Of a DNA stretch of 64,000 nucleotides, positions 26,265 through 34,914 are shown in pieces. Made by a program: the position numbers and the translations under genes. Below the pieces are notes generated by a model. That model worked only from the letters and a program-made list of their open reading frames with translations, did not search any database and was not told where the DNA came from. Source of the DNA: Pseudarthrobacter sulfonivorans (lineage in GTDB: Bacteria; Actinomycetota; Actinomycetes; Actinomycetales; Micrococcaceae); the NCBI RefSeq assembly GCF_014712225.1, contig NZ_JACXBW010000021.1:1-64000 (forward strand), read 5' to 3'. Numbering within the stretch: position 1 is the first letter of the stretch; the number at the start of each line of letters is the position of its first letter.

Positions 26265-26957
26265 TCACTCTGTGCCGGATTCCCCGTGCACGTCGGCCAG
26301 CTTGTCCTCCGAGCGGTCCAGGTAGGCCGAAAGGAGGTCCGCCGCGCGGTCCAGTTCGCCGGCTTCCAAGGCCTCACAGATCGCCTCATTGTCCGGCAGG
26401 TAGTGCTGGTAGAAATATGCATCCGCGGTGGCTTTGTGGAAGAACAGGCGCATCTCGGCCAGCACCTGGGCCATGATGGTGTTCAGCCTCGGGCTTCCGG
26501 CCATGGCAACGATGGCGCCGTGGAAATGCTGGTTGGCGGTGCCCCCCGCTTCATCGTCCCCAGCTACCGCCGCGCGCTTGCCTTCCTCGACGGCGGCCCG
26601 GACCGCGGCCACGTCCTCCGGGCTGCCGCCGCCCCGCAGGGCGCTGACCTCGATGGCACGGCGCACTGTATATACGTCGTGGATGTCCCCTGCGCCCAGG
26701 CTGGCCACAAAGACGCCCCGGTTGGGGTGGCGGACCACCAGCCGTTCGCTGGCGAGTTCGGCAAAGGCCTCGCGCACCGTGTTCCGGGAAACGCCCAGGT
26801 CCTCGGCGATGGTGGATTCGGTGAGGCGCGCGCCGGGAAGCAAAGCGCCCTCGGCGAGCTGCAGGCGAAGTTCAGAAGCCACCCGCTCCGCCACAGAGGG
26901 GACCGCCACCCGAAGGCGGCCTGCGGCGGTGCGGACGGCGGGATCTGTTGAAGCCAT
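26265..26957 (-). CDS. GntR-family regulator (FCD-domain, FadR subgroup)
   Basis: A 230-residue regulator. The winged helix-turn-helix lies around residues 45-86 (LTESTIAEDLGVSRNTVREAF, then RLVVRHPNRGVFVA), followed by an all-helical FCD ligand domain (DIHDVYTVRRAIE, later HFHGAIVAMAGSPRLN). It is divergent from the 5-oxoprolinase-type operon with 106 bases between starts, and the palindrome GATTGTTGAACAATC lies in that gap. It most likely represses pxpA and the following genes until an organic-acid ligand such as 5-oxoproline is present; the ligand is inference. Confidence 0.9.
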   Translation of the reverse strand: MASTDPAVRTAAGRLRVAVPSVAERVASELRLQLAEGALLPGARLTESTIAEDLGVSRNTVREAFAELASERLVVRHPNRGVFVASLGAGDIHDVYTVRRAIEVSALRGGGSPEDVAAVRAAVEEGKRAAVAGDDEAGGTANQHFHGAIVAMAGSPRLNTIMAQVLAEMRLFFHKATADAYFYQHYLPDNEAICEALEAGELDRAADLLSAYLDRSEDKLADVHGESGTE

Positions 26958-26997
26958 ACCCGAGAATTTACACGATCGTCACATCGTTGAATCGAAG

Positions 26998-27012
26998 GAT
27001 TGTTGAACAATC
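26998..27012. promoter_or_regulatory. Candidate GntR operator between divergent genes
   Basis: GATTGTTGAACAATC is a 7+7 palindrome around one central base and matches the TTGT-n-ACAA style of FadR-subgroup sites. It sits 52 bases before the pxpA start and 40 bases before the regulator start. Confidence 0.55.
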
Positions 27013-27063
27013 GCTAAATTTAGTGCATTCTAGTAGGACCACTCAATGAGACGGGGATCACAA

Positions 27064-27822
27064 ATGACAACCATCGACCTGAACAGCGACGTCGGCGAGT
27101 CCTTCGGACGCTGGACCCTGGGTGACGACGCGGCGATGTTTGCCTCCGTTTCCAGCGCGAACGTGGCCTGCGGCTTCCATGCCGGCGATCCGAGCGTCAT
27201 CCGCCGGACCTGCCGGGACGCCGCGGCCGCGGGAGTCGTCATCGGCGCGCACGTGGGCTACCGCGACCTGGCGGGCTTTGGCCGCCGGTTCCTGGACATC
27301 AGCCCCACCGAACTGGCCGACGACGTCGTCTACCAGATCGGGGCGCTGCAGGCTCTCGCGTCGGTCGAGGGAGCGCGGGTCCAGTACGTGAAGCCGCACG
27401 GCGGCCTCTACAACGCGATCGTCACGCACACCGCCCAGGCCCAGGCCGTCGTCGACGCCGTGAAATCCGTTGACCCCGGCCTGCCGATCATGGGCCTGCC
27501 CGGCTCGGAAGTCCTGCGTCTCGCGGAGAAAGCCGGCCTGCGGGCGGTTACCGAAGCGTTCGCGGACCGCGCCTACAATCCGGACGGCACGCTGGTGTCG
27601 CGAACCCTCAAGGGCGCAGTCCTTGAGGACCCCGCCCAGGTGGCGGAGCATGTATTAAGGATGGTCACTGACTCGGCCGTCCGCACAATTGATGGTTCCG
27701 TCCTGAAGATCCGCGCAGAAAGCATCTGCGTGCATGGTGACTCACCGGGGGCCGTAGCAATGGCCACTGCAGTGAAGTCCGCTCTCAGCGACGCCGGTGT
27801 CAGCATCGGCTCGTTCGTTTAG
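27064..27822 (+). CDS. pxpA: 5-oxoprolinase subunit A (LamB/YcsF family)
   Basis: A 252-residue LamB/YcsF protein, full length. Diagnostic segments are TIDLNSDVGESFGRWTLGDD at the N-terminus, ANVACGFHAGDPSVIRRTC, GAHVGYRDLAGFGRR and VKPHGGLYNAIVTH. PxpA works with PxpB and PxpC to open 5-oxo-L-proline to glutamate with ATP. ATG at 27064 follows GGGGATCACAA. It is the first gene of the operon, controlled by the divergent GntR gene. A transporter and the PxpB-PxpC fusion follow on the same strand. Confidence 0.93.
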   Translation: MTTIDLNSDVGESFGRWTLGDDAAMFASVSSANVACGFHAGDPSVIRRTCRDAAAAGVVIGAHVGYRDLAGFGRRFLDISPTELADDVVYQIGALQALASVEGARVQYVKPHGGLYNAIVTHTAQAQAVVDAVKSVDPGLPIMGLPGSEVLRLAEKAGLRAVTEAFADRAYNPDGTLVSRTLKGAVLEDPAQVAEHVLRMVTDSAVRTIDGSVLKIRAESICVHGDSPGAVAMATAVKSALSDAGVSIGSFV

Positions 27823-27891
27823 CAGTTCCGCCCAGCCCCATTCCCCGGCCCATCCAGGCCCCCGCACCATCCCCATCCTTCGGAGGAACCC

Positions 27892-29244
27892 ATGACCAGC
27901 ACCCACAAGGCCGCAAAGACGGCGGCGAGGAAGCCACCGGCCGGCGCGCTGAAGGCGTACGTCGCCAGCCTCACCGGCACCTCGCTCGAGTACTACGACT
28001 TCGCCATCTACTCGGTGGCCTCGGCCCTTGTCTTCCCCAAGATCTTCTTCCCCTCCAACGACGAGTTCGTGGGGCTCCTCCTGTCCTTCTCAGCCTTCGC
28101 TGTGGGCTACCTCGCCCGCCCGATCGGCGGCGTCATCTTCGGCCGCCTGGGCGACAAAATAGGCCGCAAATACGTCCTGGTCTTCACCCTGGTGCTGATC
28201 GGCGTCGCAACCGTCCTCATCGGTGCGCTGCCCGACTACTCCGTGATCGGCGTCGCGGCCCCCGTCATCCTGGTGCTCCTGCGCCTGGCCCAGGGCATCG
28301 GCGTCGGCGGCGAATGGGGCGGCGCGGTACTGTTGTCCAGCGAATTCGGCGACCCGAACAAGCGCGGTTTCTGGTCCTCCGCTGCCCAGATCGGCCCGCC
28401 TGCCGGCAACCTGATGGCCAACGGCGTCCTGGCCGTCCTGGCAGCCTCGCTGAGCACCGAAGCGTTCCTCTCCTGGGGCTGGCGCGTAGCCTTCCTGGCC
28501 TCCGCCCTGCTGGTGGTCTTCGGCCTGATCATCCGCCTCAAGCTTGAGGAAACCCCGGTCTTCAAGGCCATCGCGGCCCACGGCAGCCAGCCGAAGGCCC
28601 CCATCAAGGAAGTCTTCACCACCGAGCCCCGCGCGCTGGTCGCAGCCGCCCTGTCCCGCGTCTGCCCGGACGTTCTCTATTCGCTGTTCACCGTGTTTGT
28701 GGCCGTCTACGCCACCAAGGAACTGGGTATGACCACCGGCAATGTGCTGGCCGCCATCCTTGTCGGCTCCGCATTCCAGCTCTTCCTGATCCCCGCCGCC
28801 GGCGCCCTCACCGACCGCTTCAACCGCCGCTGGGTCTACGGCATTGCCGCCGCCGCAACCGCTATCTACATTCCGCTGTTCTTCCTGATGATCGCGGGAA
28901 AATCCGTGGTGATGCTGACCATCGGCGTGGTGATCGGCCTGGCCCTGCACGCCTTTATGTACGGTCCGCAGGCGGCCTTCATCACCGAGCAGTTCCCGGC
29001 CCGGCTCCGCTACGCCGGCAGCTCGCTGGCCTACACCCTGGCCGGCGTCATCGGCGGCGCCGTTGCCCCGCTGATCTTCACCGCCCTTTACGGCGCGGCG
29101 TCCGGCGGCTGGTACCTGATCGCAGGCTACATCGCGCTGACAGCCGTCATCACCATCGTGGGCATGCGCCTGGGCCGCGACCCGCAGCCGGAAGCTGACC
29201 TCCGCCTGCTCCACAACGACAACGTCCAGGGCAGCCCCGCCTGA
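27892..29244 (+). CDS. MFS transporter, metabolite:H+ symporter (MHS) family
   Basis: A 450-residue transporter with about twelve membrane segments. LTGTSLEYYDFAIYSVASAL at the first helix and the loop GRLGDKIGRKYVLVFTLVLIG mark the MHS family (ShiA, ProP, citrate and dicarboxylate symporters). The RLAQGIGVGGEWGGAVLLSSE segment in helix four is also family-typical. Within the pxp operon it probably imports 5-oxoproline or a related organic acid. A CGGAGGAACCC ribosome site precedes the ATG. Confidence 0.92.
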   Translation: MTSTHKAAKTAARKPPAGALKAYVASLTGTSLEYYDFAIYSVASALVFPKIFFPSNDEFVGLLLSFSAFAVGYLARPIGGVIFGRLGDKIGRKYVLVFTLVLIGVATVLIGALPDYSVIGVAAPVILVLLRLAQGIGVGGEWGGAVLLSSEFGDPNKRGFWSSAAQIGPPAGNLMANGVLAVLAASLSTEAFLSWGWRVAFLASALLVVFGLIIRLKLEETPVFKAIAAHGSQPKAPIKEVFTTEPRALVAAALSRVCPDVLYSLFTVFVAVYATKELGMTTGNVLAAILVGSAFQLFLIPAAGALTDRFNRRWVYGIAAAATAIYIPLFFLMIAGKSVVMLTIGVVIGLALHAFMYGPQAAFITEQFPARLRYAGSSLAYTLAGVIGGAVAPLIFTALYGAASGGWYLIAGYIALTAVITIVGMRLGRDPQPEADLRLLHNDNVQGSPA

Positions 29245-29263
29245 GCGGCGCGGCCTGATCCCC

Positions 29264-30976
29264 ATGGAAACAGTCAGTAACCCCGCCACGTCGGCCCGCG
29301 TGCTCGCCGTCCGGCCGGTAGGCACGACGGCGGTGCTCGCCGAACTCTCCGGGCTCCACGACGTGCTGGCACTGCAGGCCCTCCTGCTGGAGCAGCCGCT
29401 GCCCGGCCAGGTCGACGTCCTGGCCGCCGCCGAAACGGTGATGGTCAGGGCGGATTCGCCCGCCTCCGCGCGCCGGATGGCTTCGCTGCTGCTGGGGCTG
29501 GACCTGACGGTCCAGCCCCATGCGGAGGGGAAGCTGGTCACCATCGATACCGTGTACGACGGCGAGGACCTCGCCGAAGTAGGGCGCCTCACCGGCCTGG
29601 GGGCAGAGGGAGTGGTGGCCGCCCATACCGGGCAGGTCTGGACGGTTGCGTTCGGCGGCTTCGCGCCGGGTTTCGGCTACATGGTGGGGGAGAACCAGGC
29701 GTTGGAAGTCCCGCGCCGGAGTTCACCGCGGACCGCCGTCCCTGCGGGTTCCGTGGCGCTGGCCGGCAATTACTCGGCCGTGTACCCGCGGAAGTCCCCG
29801 GGCGGCTGGCAGCTGATCGGCCGCACCGCCGCCCACATGTGGGACCTCGGCCGCGAGCAGCCTGCGCTGGCCGCGCCGGGGGACCGGGTGCAGTTCCGTG
29901 CTGTGCGGGAGTTCCTGGAAGTTGCCGAGGCCGAGGATGCTCGTTCCGACGCGCTGGCTGCTACCGATGCTGAGAATAAGTCCGGGCTGCGGATCCTCTC
30001 GCCCGGACTCCAGAGCCTGATCCAGGACCTGGGCCGCCCCGGCCACGCCGGGCTCGGTGTGTCCTCAGCCGGAGCACTGGACCGTGGCTCCCTCCGCCGC
30101 GCGAACCGGATCGTCGGCAACCAGCCGTCGGCCGCCGTCGTCGAATCTGTTGCCGGCGGGCTGCGCGTGCAGGCTGTGGGCGACCAGGTTCTGGCAGTGA
30201 CGGGTGCGCCGTCGGCACTGACTGTTGTGACGCCGTCGAACGTTCCCGACGGCGACGGCGACACCGACGACGACGATGGCCAGTCCGGGCAGCTGCGGGA
30301 GGTGCCCATGGCAACCGCGTTTGCCCTGCTGGACGGTGAGGTCCTGACCATCGGCGCGCCCGGGCGCGGCTTCCGCAGCTACCTGGCCATCCGCGGCGGC
30401 GCGGGAGCCGACGCGGTTCTGGGCAGCCGGTCCACGGACACCATGTCCGGAATCGGGCCTGCGCCACTGGCCGCCGGTCAGCTGTTGGCCGCGGGCGTGG
30501 CCACGTCCTCGAACGTGGTGGGCAATCCCGAGCTGCAGCCGGACTTCCCGGATGCCGGCGTAACGGTTCTGGACATCGTGCCCGGACCCCGCGATGACTG
30601 GTTTGACGCCGCCGCACTGGAATCACTCTGCGCCCAGGACTGGCTGGTGACGCCCCGCTCGAACCGCGTGGGCATGCGCCTGGCCGGAGAGCCGCTGAGC
30701 CGGAGCCGGGAGGGAGAGCTGGCCAGTGAGGGGACCATGGCCGGGGCGCTCCAGATCCCGCCGGAAGGCCAGCCCGTGCTGTTCCTGGCCGACCATCCCA
30801 TCACGGGCGGCTACCCGGTGATCGGCGTGGTGGTGGACCACCAGCTGGATCTCGCTGCCCAGATTCCCATCGGCGGCTCCATCCGGTTCCGCTGGGCGCC
30901 CGGGTTCGGGCTGCCCGCCAATTCTTCCCCCGATTCCCCCGGCATTCCCCAGCCAAACGATTCCCAGACAAAGTGA
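29264..30976 (+). CDS. 5-oxoprolinase subunits B and C fused (KipI-KipA fusion)
   Basis: A 570-residue fusion. Residues about 10-225 match PxpB/KipI (AHS1): VLAVRPVGTTAVLAELSGLH and FAPGFGYMVGENQALEVPRR. Residues about 240-555 match PxpC/KipA (AHS2): ILSPGLQSLIQDLGRPGHAG, the SRSTDTMSGIG segment and the end DHPITGGYPVIGVV. The linker between the two is short and charged. In the separate-gene form the subunits join PxpA for ATP-dependent cleavage of 5-oxoproline; the same two domains form the carboxyltransferase part of urea carboxylase. The start is eight bases after a poor ribosome site, close behind the transporter gene. Confidence 0.92.
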   Translation: METVSNPATSARVLAVRPVGTTAVLAELSGLHDVLALQALLLEQPLPGQVDVLAAAETVMVRADSPASARRMASLLLGLDLTVQPHAEGKLVTIDTVYDGEDLAEVGRLTGLGAEGVVAAHTGQVWTVAFGGFAPGFGYMVGENQALEVPRRSSPRTAVPAGSVALAGNYSAVYPRKSPGGWQLIGRTAAHMWDLGREQPALAAPGDRVQFRAVREFLEVAEAEDARSDALAATDAENKSGLRILSPGLQSLIQDLGRPGHAGLGVSSAGALDRGSLRRANRIVGNQPSAAVVESVAGGLRVQAVGDQVLAVTGAPSALTVVTPSNVPDGDGDTDDDDGQSGQLREVPMATAFALLDGEVLTIGAPGRGFRSYLAIRGGAGADAVLGSRSTDTMSGIGPAPLAAGQLLAAGVATSSNVVGNPELQPDFPDAGVTVLDIVPGPRDDWFDAAALESLCAQDWLVTPRSNRVGMRLAGEPLSRSREGELASEGTMAGALQIPPEGQPVLFLADHPITGGYPVIGVVVDHQLDLAAQIPIGGSIRFRWAPGFGLPANSSPDSPGIPQPNDSQTK

Positions 30977-30983
30977 GCAACTG

Positions 30984-32759
30984 ATGCGTAAGGTCCTGAT
31001 CGCCAACCGCGGAGAAATCGCCGTCCGCATCGCCCGCGCCTGCGAGGACGCCGGCCTGGATTCCGTGGCCGTATACGCGGATGTGGATGCCGACGCCATG
31101 CACGTTTCCGCCGCCAGCGAGGCGTACAGCCTGGGCGGCAACGCGCCGTCGGAAACCTACCTCGATATCGCCAACCTCCTGCGCGTGGCCGCGGAATCCG
31201 GCGCGGACGCTGTGCACCCCGGCTACGGCTTCCTGTCCGAGAACGCCGGCTTCGCCCAGGCAGTCCTGGACGCCGGGCTCACCTGGATCGGCCCTAGCCC
31301 CGAGGCCATCCGGCAGCTGGGCAACAAGATCACCGCGCGTGAAATCGCCGTCCGCGCCGGCGCCCCTTTGGTCGCCGGCAGCGAGGGTCCCGTGGCCTCG
31401 GCCGCAGAGGCCCGCGAATTCGCGGAAGAGCACGGCCTGCCGATCGCCATCAAAGCGGCCTTCGGCGGGGGAGGCCGCGGGCTGAAAGTGGTCCGGGAGA
31501 TGGACCAGATTGAGGAGTCCTTCGATTCGGCAGTCCGCGAAGCGGTGGTGGCCTTTGGCCGCGGCGAGTGCTTTGTGGAGCGGTACCTGGACCGTCCCCG
31601 GCACGTGGAGGCGCAGGTCCTGGCGGACCAGCACGGCAACGTGGTGGTGGTGGGAACGCGCGACTGCTCGCTGCAGCGCCGGCACCAGAAGCTGGTGGAG
31701 GAGGCGCCCGCGCCCTTCCTGACCGATGAGCAGACCCGGCAGATTTACGACGCCGCCAAGGCAGTCTGCCGCGAAGCCTCCTACGCGGGAGCCGGGACGG
31801 TGGAATTCCTGGTGGCGGCCGACGGCACCGTCGCGTTCCTCGAGGTGAACACCCGTCTGCAGGTGGAGCACCCCATCACGGAGGAGACCACCGGCGTGGA
31901 CCTGGTCCAGGAGCAGTTCCGGATCGCCGCGGGCGAGCCGCTGCGGCTGACATCTGATCCTGCACCGCGAGGCCATTCGTTCGAATTCCGGCTCAATGCG
32001 GAGGATGTGGGCCGGGGCTTCCTGCCGTCGCCCGGGATCGTCGCCACGTTCAGCGGGCCGACCGGCCCGGGCATCCGGCTGGACTCCGGGGTCCGCTCCG
32101 GATCCATTGTGGCGCCGCAGTTTGATTCGCTGCTGGCGAAGCTGATTGTGACCGGCACCGACCGGCAGCAGGCTCTTCGCCGGGCCCGCCGTGCCCTCGC
32201 GGAAATGGAGATCACGGGCGTGGCCACCGTCCTGCCTTTCCACCGCGCCGTGGTCCAGGCGCCGGACTTCACGTCCGAAACCGCATTGGGGATCCACACA
32301 CGCTGGATTGAGACGGACTTCGCCGGTTCCATCGCGGCGGATCCGGAGTTCGGCACGTCCGTTCCGGACGGTGTGCGGCGCACCATCACCGTTGACGTCG
32401 ATGGCCGGCGCCTCGCCGTCGGGCTTCCCGCTGCGCTGTTGGACGGCTGGGCCCGCTCCGGCGCCGGCGTTCCTGCGGGCATTTCGCGTGCCGGGGATTC
32501 CCTCGCAGGAGGGTACGACGGTGATGCTGCGGCAGGTGCCGCCGACCCCGGTGAGCTGCGCGCGGACATGGCCGGGACCGTGGTGAAGTGGCTGGTCGAG
32601 CCGGGCGCCGAAGTGTCCGCCGGGGATCCCGTCGTTGTGCTTGAAGCGATGAAGATGGAAACCCAGGTTGCCGCCCACCGCGGCGGGACCCTGAGCGGGA
32701 TCAGGGCCGAGGCCGGCGGTGTTGTCGGCGCGGGCGCCGTGCTGGCGCTGATCGAATAG
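30984..32759 (+). CDS. Biotin carboxylase with C-terminal biotin carboxyl carrier domain
   Basis: A 591-residue protein. The biotin carboxylase starts with KVLIANRGEIAVRIARACED, carries the ATP-grasp glycine loop AAFGGGGRGLKVV, ECFVERYLDRPRHVEAQVL and FLEVNTRLQVEHPITEE, and ends near residue 450. The C-terminal 70 residues form a biotinyl domain with Lys557 in LEAMKMETQ. It carboxylates biotin with bicarbonate and ATP. No acyl-CoA carboxyltransferase gene is nearby; instead it follows the PxpB-PxpC fusion by seven bases. Together these proteins carry the same domain set as urea carboxylase, so its partner is probably the fusion protein. A strong hairpin follows. Confidence 0.92.
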   Translation: MRKVLIANRGEIAVRIARACEDAGLDSVAVYADVDADAMHVSAASEAYSLGGNAPSETYLDIANLLRVAAESGADAVHPGYGFLSENAGFAQAVLDAGLTWIGPSPEAIRQLGNKITAREIAVRAGAPLVAGSEGPVASAAEAREFAEEHGLPIAIKAAFGGGGRGLKVVREMDQIEESFDSAVREAVVAFGRGECFVERYLDRPRHVEAQVLADQHGNVVVVGTRDCSLQRRHQKLVEEAPAPFLTDEQTRQIYDAAKAVCREASYAGAGTVEFLVAADGTVAFLEVNTRLQVEHPITEETTGVDLVQEQFRIAAGEPLRLTSDPAPRGHSFEFRLNAEDVGRGFLPSPGIVATFSGPTGPGIRLDSGVRSGSIVAPQFDSLLAKLIVTGTDRQQALRRARRALAEMEITGVATVLPFHRAVVQAPDFTSETALGIHTRWIETDFAGSIAADPEFGTSVPDGVRRTITVDVDGRRLAVGLPAALLDGWARSGAGVPAGISRAGDSLAGGYDGDAAAGAADPGELRADMAGTVVKWLVEPGAEVSAGDPVVVLEAMKMETQVAAHRGGTLSGIRAEAGGVVGAGAVLALIE

Positions 32760-32790
32760 CCGGGTTTCCCCGCGGTGCCGCCCACAGGAA

Positions 32791-32821
32791 AGTCCGGCCG
32801 GAAACATGGTCCGGCCGGACT
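32791..32821. terminator. Strong bidirectional hairpin terminator
   Basis: AGTCCGGCCGGA (32791-32802) pairs perfectly with TCCGGCCGGACT (32810-32821) around a seven-base loop, between the carboxylase stop and the convergent small gene at 32843. Confidence 0.75.
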
Positions 32822-32842
32822 CCTGCTGGTTCTTTGAAAGCC

Positions 32843-33064
32843 TTAGTCGGTGTGGTTCGACAAGGCCACGAGGACGCCTGCCACTGCAAAGTATTTGTTG
32901 CTGCCGAGGTCGCGGACGGTCTTGATGCCCAGTCCGGCGAGAAGTTCAGCGTGCTTTTCCGTCAGGCCGGCCAGCGCAGACGGCGGGGCGTCAAGTATTT
33001 CCTTCAGGCTCTTGCCCTCGTAGTCCTTGTCGAGTTTCTTGCCTAGCTCAATTGAAACGGCCAT
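32843..33064 (-). CDS. Small hypothetical protein, helix-hairpin-helix-like
   Basis: A 73-residue protein. Its second half, ALAGLTEKHAELLAGLGIKTVRDLG, resembles a helix-hairpin-helix motif with a G-I-K turn. No signal or membrane segment is seen. ATG at 33064 is chosen over one six bases earlier because AAAGGA then has better spacing. Function unknown; a small fold with possible nucleic-acid contact is only a suggestion. A short G-I-K-T-V-R-D-L stretch is common to several Arthrobacter orphans. Confidence 0.7.
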   Translation of the reverse strand: MAVSIELGKKLDKDYEGKSLKEILDAPPSALAGLTEKHAELLAGLGIKTVRDLGSNKYFAVAGVLVALSNHTD

Positions 33065-33293
33065 GATCATCCTTTGCTCGAACGAACCTTACAGTCGACT
33101 ATCCGTGGGCTGCATTGCCTCGGATTGCTATGGCGCCCCGAGTGCCCTGGCGCCATAGTGGCTACGCTATCCCAGGCGTAGGCGCCCGTGGAGCCTTTCG
33201 GAGCGATTTTTATAACCGGCGCGGCGCTCAGACGGCTTCCGCTCAGTGGGAGCTTGGGTTGCCACCGCGCCCTCGACGGAACAAGGTTGCAGC

Positions 33294-34004
33294 ATGACGA
33301 AGCTGCAGGCCACGGACAACCACTTTGGACAGGATGTCTCCGCGAGTATCGAGGCGGAGCCTGACGGCGTAATTGCCCTGGATCCCGATCTCGCCGCCCT
33401 GTGGGAATTCGCGGCCCCGTTGCTTCGTGTGCGCAACAATGACGCCCACACTCTCTACGCCTTCGGGCTGGCCAGCGCACTGCTGGACGCGCACCCCGAA
33501 GCGGATGCCGCCGTCGTGCTTCCCGCGATCATGCTGCACGACATCGGCTGGTCCCAGGTGCCGCCCTCGGAGGTGCTCTCGGCGATCGCACCCGGCGGCG
33601 GCAGGCCGGACCTCGTGTTGCTGCATGAGAAGGAGGGTGCCCGGCTGGCCGCAGAAATCCTCGCGGAATGCAGCTACGACGCGCTGAAGATCCCCGCGGT
33701 TCTGGAGATTATCGACGGCCACGACTCTCGCCGCGAGGCGCTCTCCATCGAGGACGCGATCGTCAAGGACGCGGACAAAACCTGGCGGCTCAGCCCGCAC
33801 GGCATCGACACGGTGATGGACTGGTTCGGCTTGGACCGGGGGCAGGCGCTGCGGCTGTGCAGCCAGCGCGTGCACAGCCACCTGTTCACGGCCGAGGCAA
33901 AAGCTATGGCGCGGGCGCTGTCCGCTCTGGAATCGGTGACGGAGTGGCCGCAGCGCCAACGGCTGCTCAACGCGGGCGGGGACGAAAGCCTGACACGCAT
34001 CTAG
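33294..34004 (+). CDS. HD-domain hydrolase (CreD-like paralogue)
   Basis: A 236-residue HD-family metal-dependent hydrolase. Metal-binding residues are visible in NNDAHTLYAFGLA, MLHDIGW, HEKEGARLA and IIDGHDSRREA with AIVKDADKTWRL. It resembles the HD phosphohydrolase of the cre-like operon at 55910 (LLHDTGW, IIDGHDTRPVARSLEDAL, MRDADRLWRF), so the two are paralogues. ATG at 33294 follows CAAGGTTGC. The next gene, 47 bases downstream, is an IclR regulator, so the pair may be an operon. The substrate is probably a small organic phosphate, by analogy only. Confidence 0.85.
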   Translation: MTKLQATDNHFGQDVSASIEAEPDGVIALDPDLAALWEFAAPLLRVRNNDAHTLYAFGLASALLDAHPEADAAVVLPAIMLHDIGWSQVPPSEVLSAIAPGGGRPDLVLLHEKEGARLAAEILAECSYDALKIPAVLEIIDGHDSRREALSIEDAIVKDADKTWRLSPHGIDTVMDWFGLDRGQALRLCSQRVHSHLFTAEAKAMARALSALESVTEWPQRQRLLNAGGDESLTRI

Positions 34005-34051
34005 ACTCGAATCCGGACACTGACAGGCGCGTCCGGAACGAGGAGGTCACC

Positions 34052-34846
34052 ATGGCAGGCGGCAGCCGCGAGCCCGGACGCACCGTGACGTCCAAGGTGC
34101 TGGCTATCCTGGAGGCTTTTGAGAGCTCCCGCGGCGCCCTGAGCCTGACGGACATTGCCGAGAAATCCGGGTTGCCGCTCAGCACGACGCACCGGCTGGT
34201 CAACGAACTGACCGACTGGGGTTTTCTCTCGCGCGAGCCAAACGGCCGCTACCAGCTGGGCATCCGGCTGTGGGAGCTCGCCCAGAACACCGGACGCCAG
34301 CTGCGGGACGCTGCCCAACCGTACATTCAGGACCTGTTCTCCTTAACCGGTGAGACCGCGCACCTGGCGGTCCGGGCCGGGCACGAAGTCCTCTACATTG
34401 ACCGGGTCTACGGTTCGAAACGTGTTCCCCGGGCCTCCCGCGTGGGAGGCCGCCTGCCGATGCATGCCACCGCCGTCGGGAAGGTCATCCTCGCGTTCGA
34501 GGACGACTGGGTCCGCGACGCCTACCTGAACCGGGACCTCGAACGGCCTACAGCGCACACCCACATTGACCCCCGGAAGTTCGCCGAGGAGCTGGGCCAG
34601 ATCCGGGCCCAGGGTTACGCCACCACCCTGGAGGAGGTGCGGCTCGGTTCGTGTTCCATCGCCGTCCCGGTGTTTCATACGGGCAGGATCGGCGCCGGTC
34701 TCGGGCTGGTGCTGCCGACGTCGCACGCTTCGACCATGACCCGGCACCTTCCCGTCCTCAAGGGCATCTCCGCCCAGATCGAGCGGGCCACCGCACGGAT
34801 CCCGCTGGAGACGCTGATCGGCGTGCACCGGAAGGGTAAGGACTGA
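34052..34846 (+). CDS. IclR-family transcriptional regulator
   Basis: A 264-residue IclR regulator. The winged helix-turn-helix at about residues 12-75 (SKVLAILEAFESSRGALSLT, DIAEKSGLPLSTTHRLVNEL) is followed by the effector domain with GSKRVPRASRVGGRLPMHAT and VGKVILAFE and the end GLVLPTSHASTMTRHLPVL. ATG at 34052 follows AGGAGGTCACC, an excellent site. It is the second gene after the HD hydrolase. The IclR family commonly controls aromatic-acid catabolism; the real target here is unknown. A strong terminator follows. Confidence 0.93.
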   Translation: MAGGSREPGRTVTSKVLAILEAFESSRGALSLTDIAEKSGLPLSTTHRLVNELTDWGFLSREPNGRYQLGIRLWELAQNTGRQLRDAAQPYIQDLFSLTGETAHLAVRAGHEVLYIDRVYGSKRVPRASRVGGRLPMHATAVGKVILAFEDDWVRDAYLNRDLERPTAHTHIDPRKFAEELGQIRAQGYATTLEEVRLGSCSIAVPVFHTGRIGAGLGLVLPTSHASTMTRHLPVLKGISAQIERATARIPLETLIGVHRKGKD

Positions 34847-34867
34847 GCGTTTAGTACCGGGAAACAA

Positions 34868-34910
34868 CAAGGCAGCCCCCGGACTACGGTCCGGGGGCTG
34901 CCTTGTTTTA
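34868..34910. terminator. Strong terminator with a UACG tetraloop
   Basis: A perfect 17-base stem (34868-34884 with 34889-34905) closes on the loop TACG and is followed by TTTTA. The C(UACG)G cap is the exceptionally stable UNCG type. It separates the convergent IclR and alcohol dehydrogenase genes and probably works in both directions. Confidence 0.92.
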
Positions 34911-34914
34911 ACTG

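Noticed and set aside
29264..32759. Urea amidolyase
   Set aside because: The domain set resembles urea carboxylase, but there is no allophanate hydrolase, a PxpA gene leads the operon, and the nearby amidase (22649) is distant, on the other strand and lacks the allophanate hydrolase C-terminal domain.
30801..32807. Long minus-strand frame opposite the biotin carboxylase gene
   Set aside because: The plus strand encodes an unmistakable biotin carboxylase-BCCP; the opposite product has no family features.
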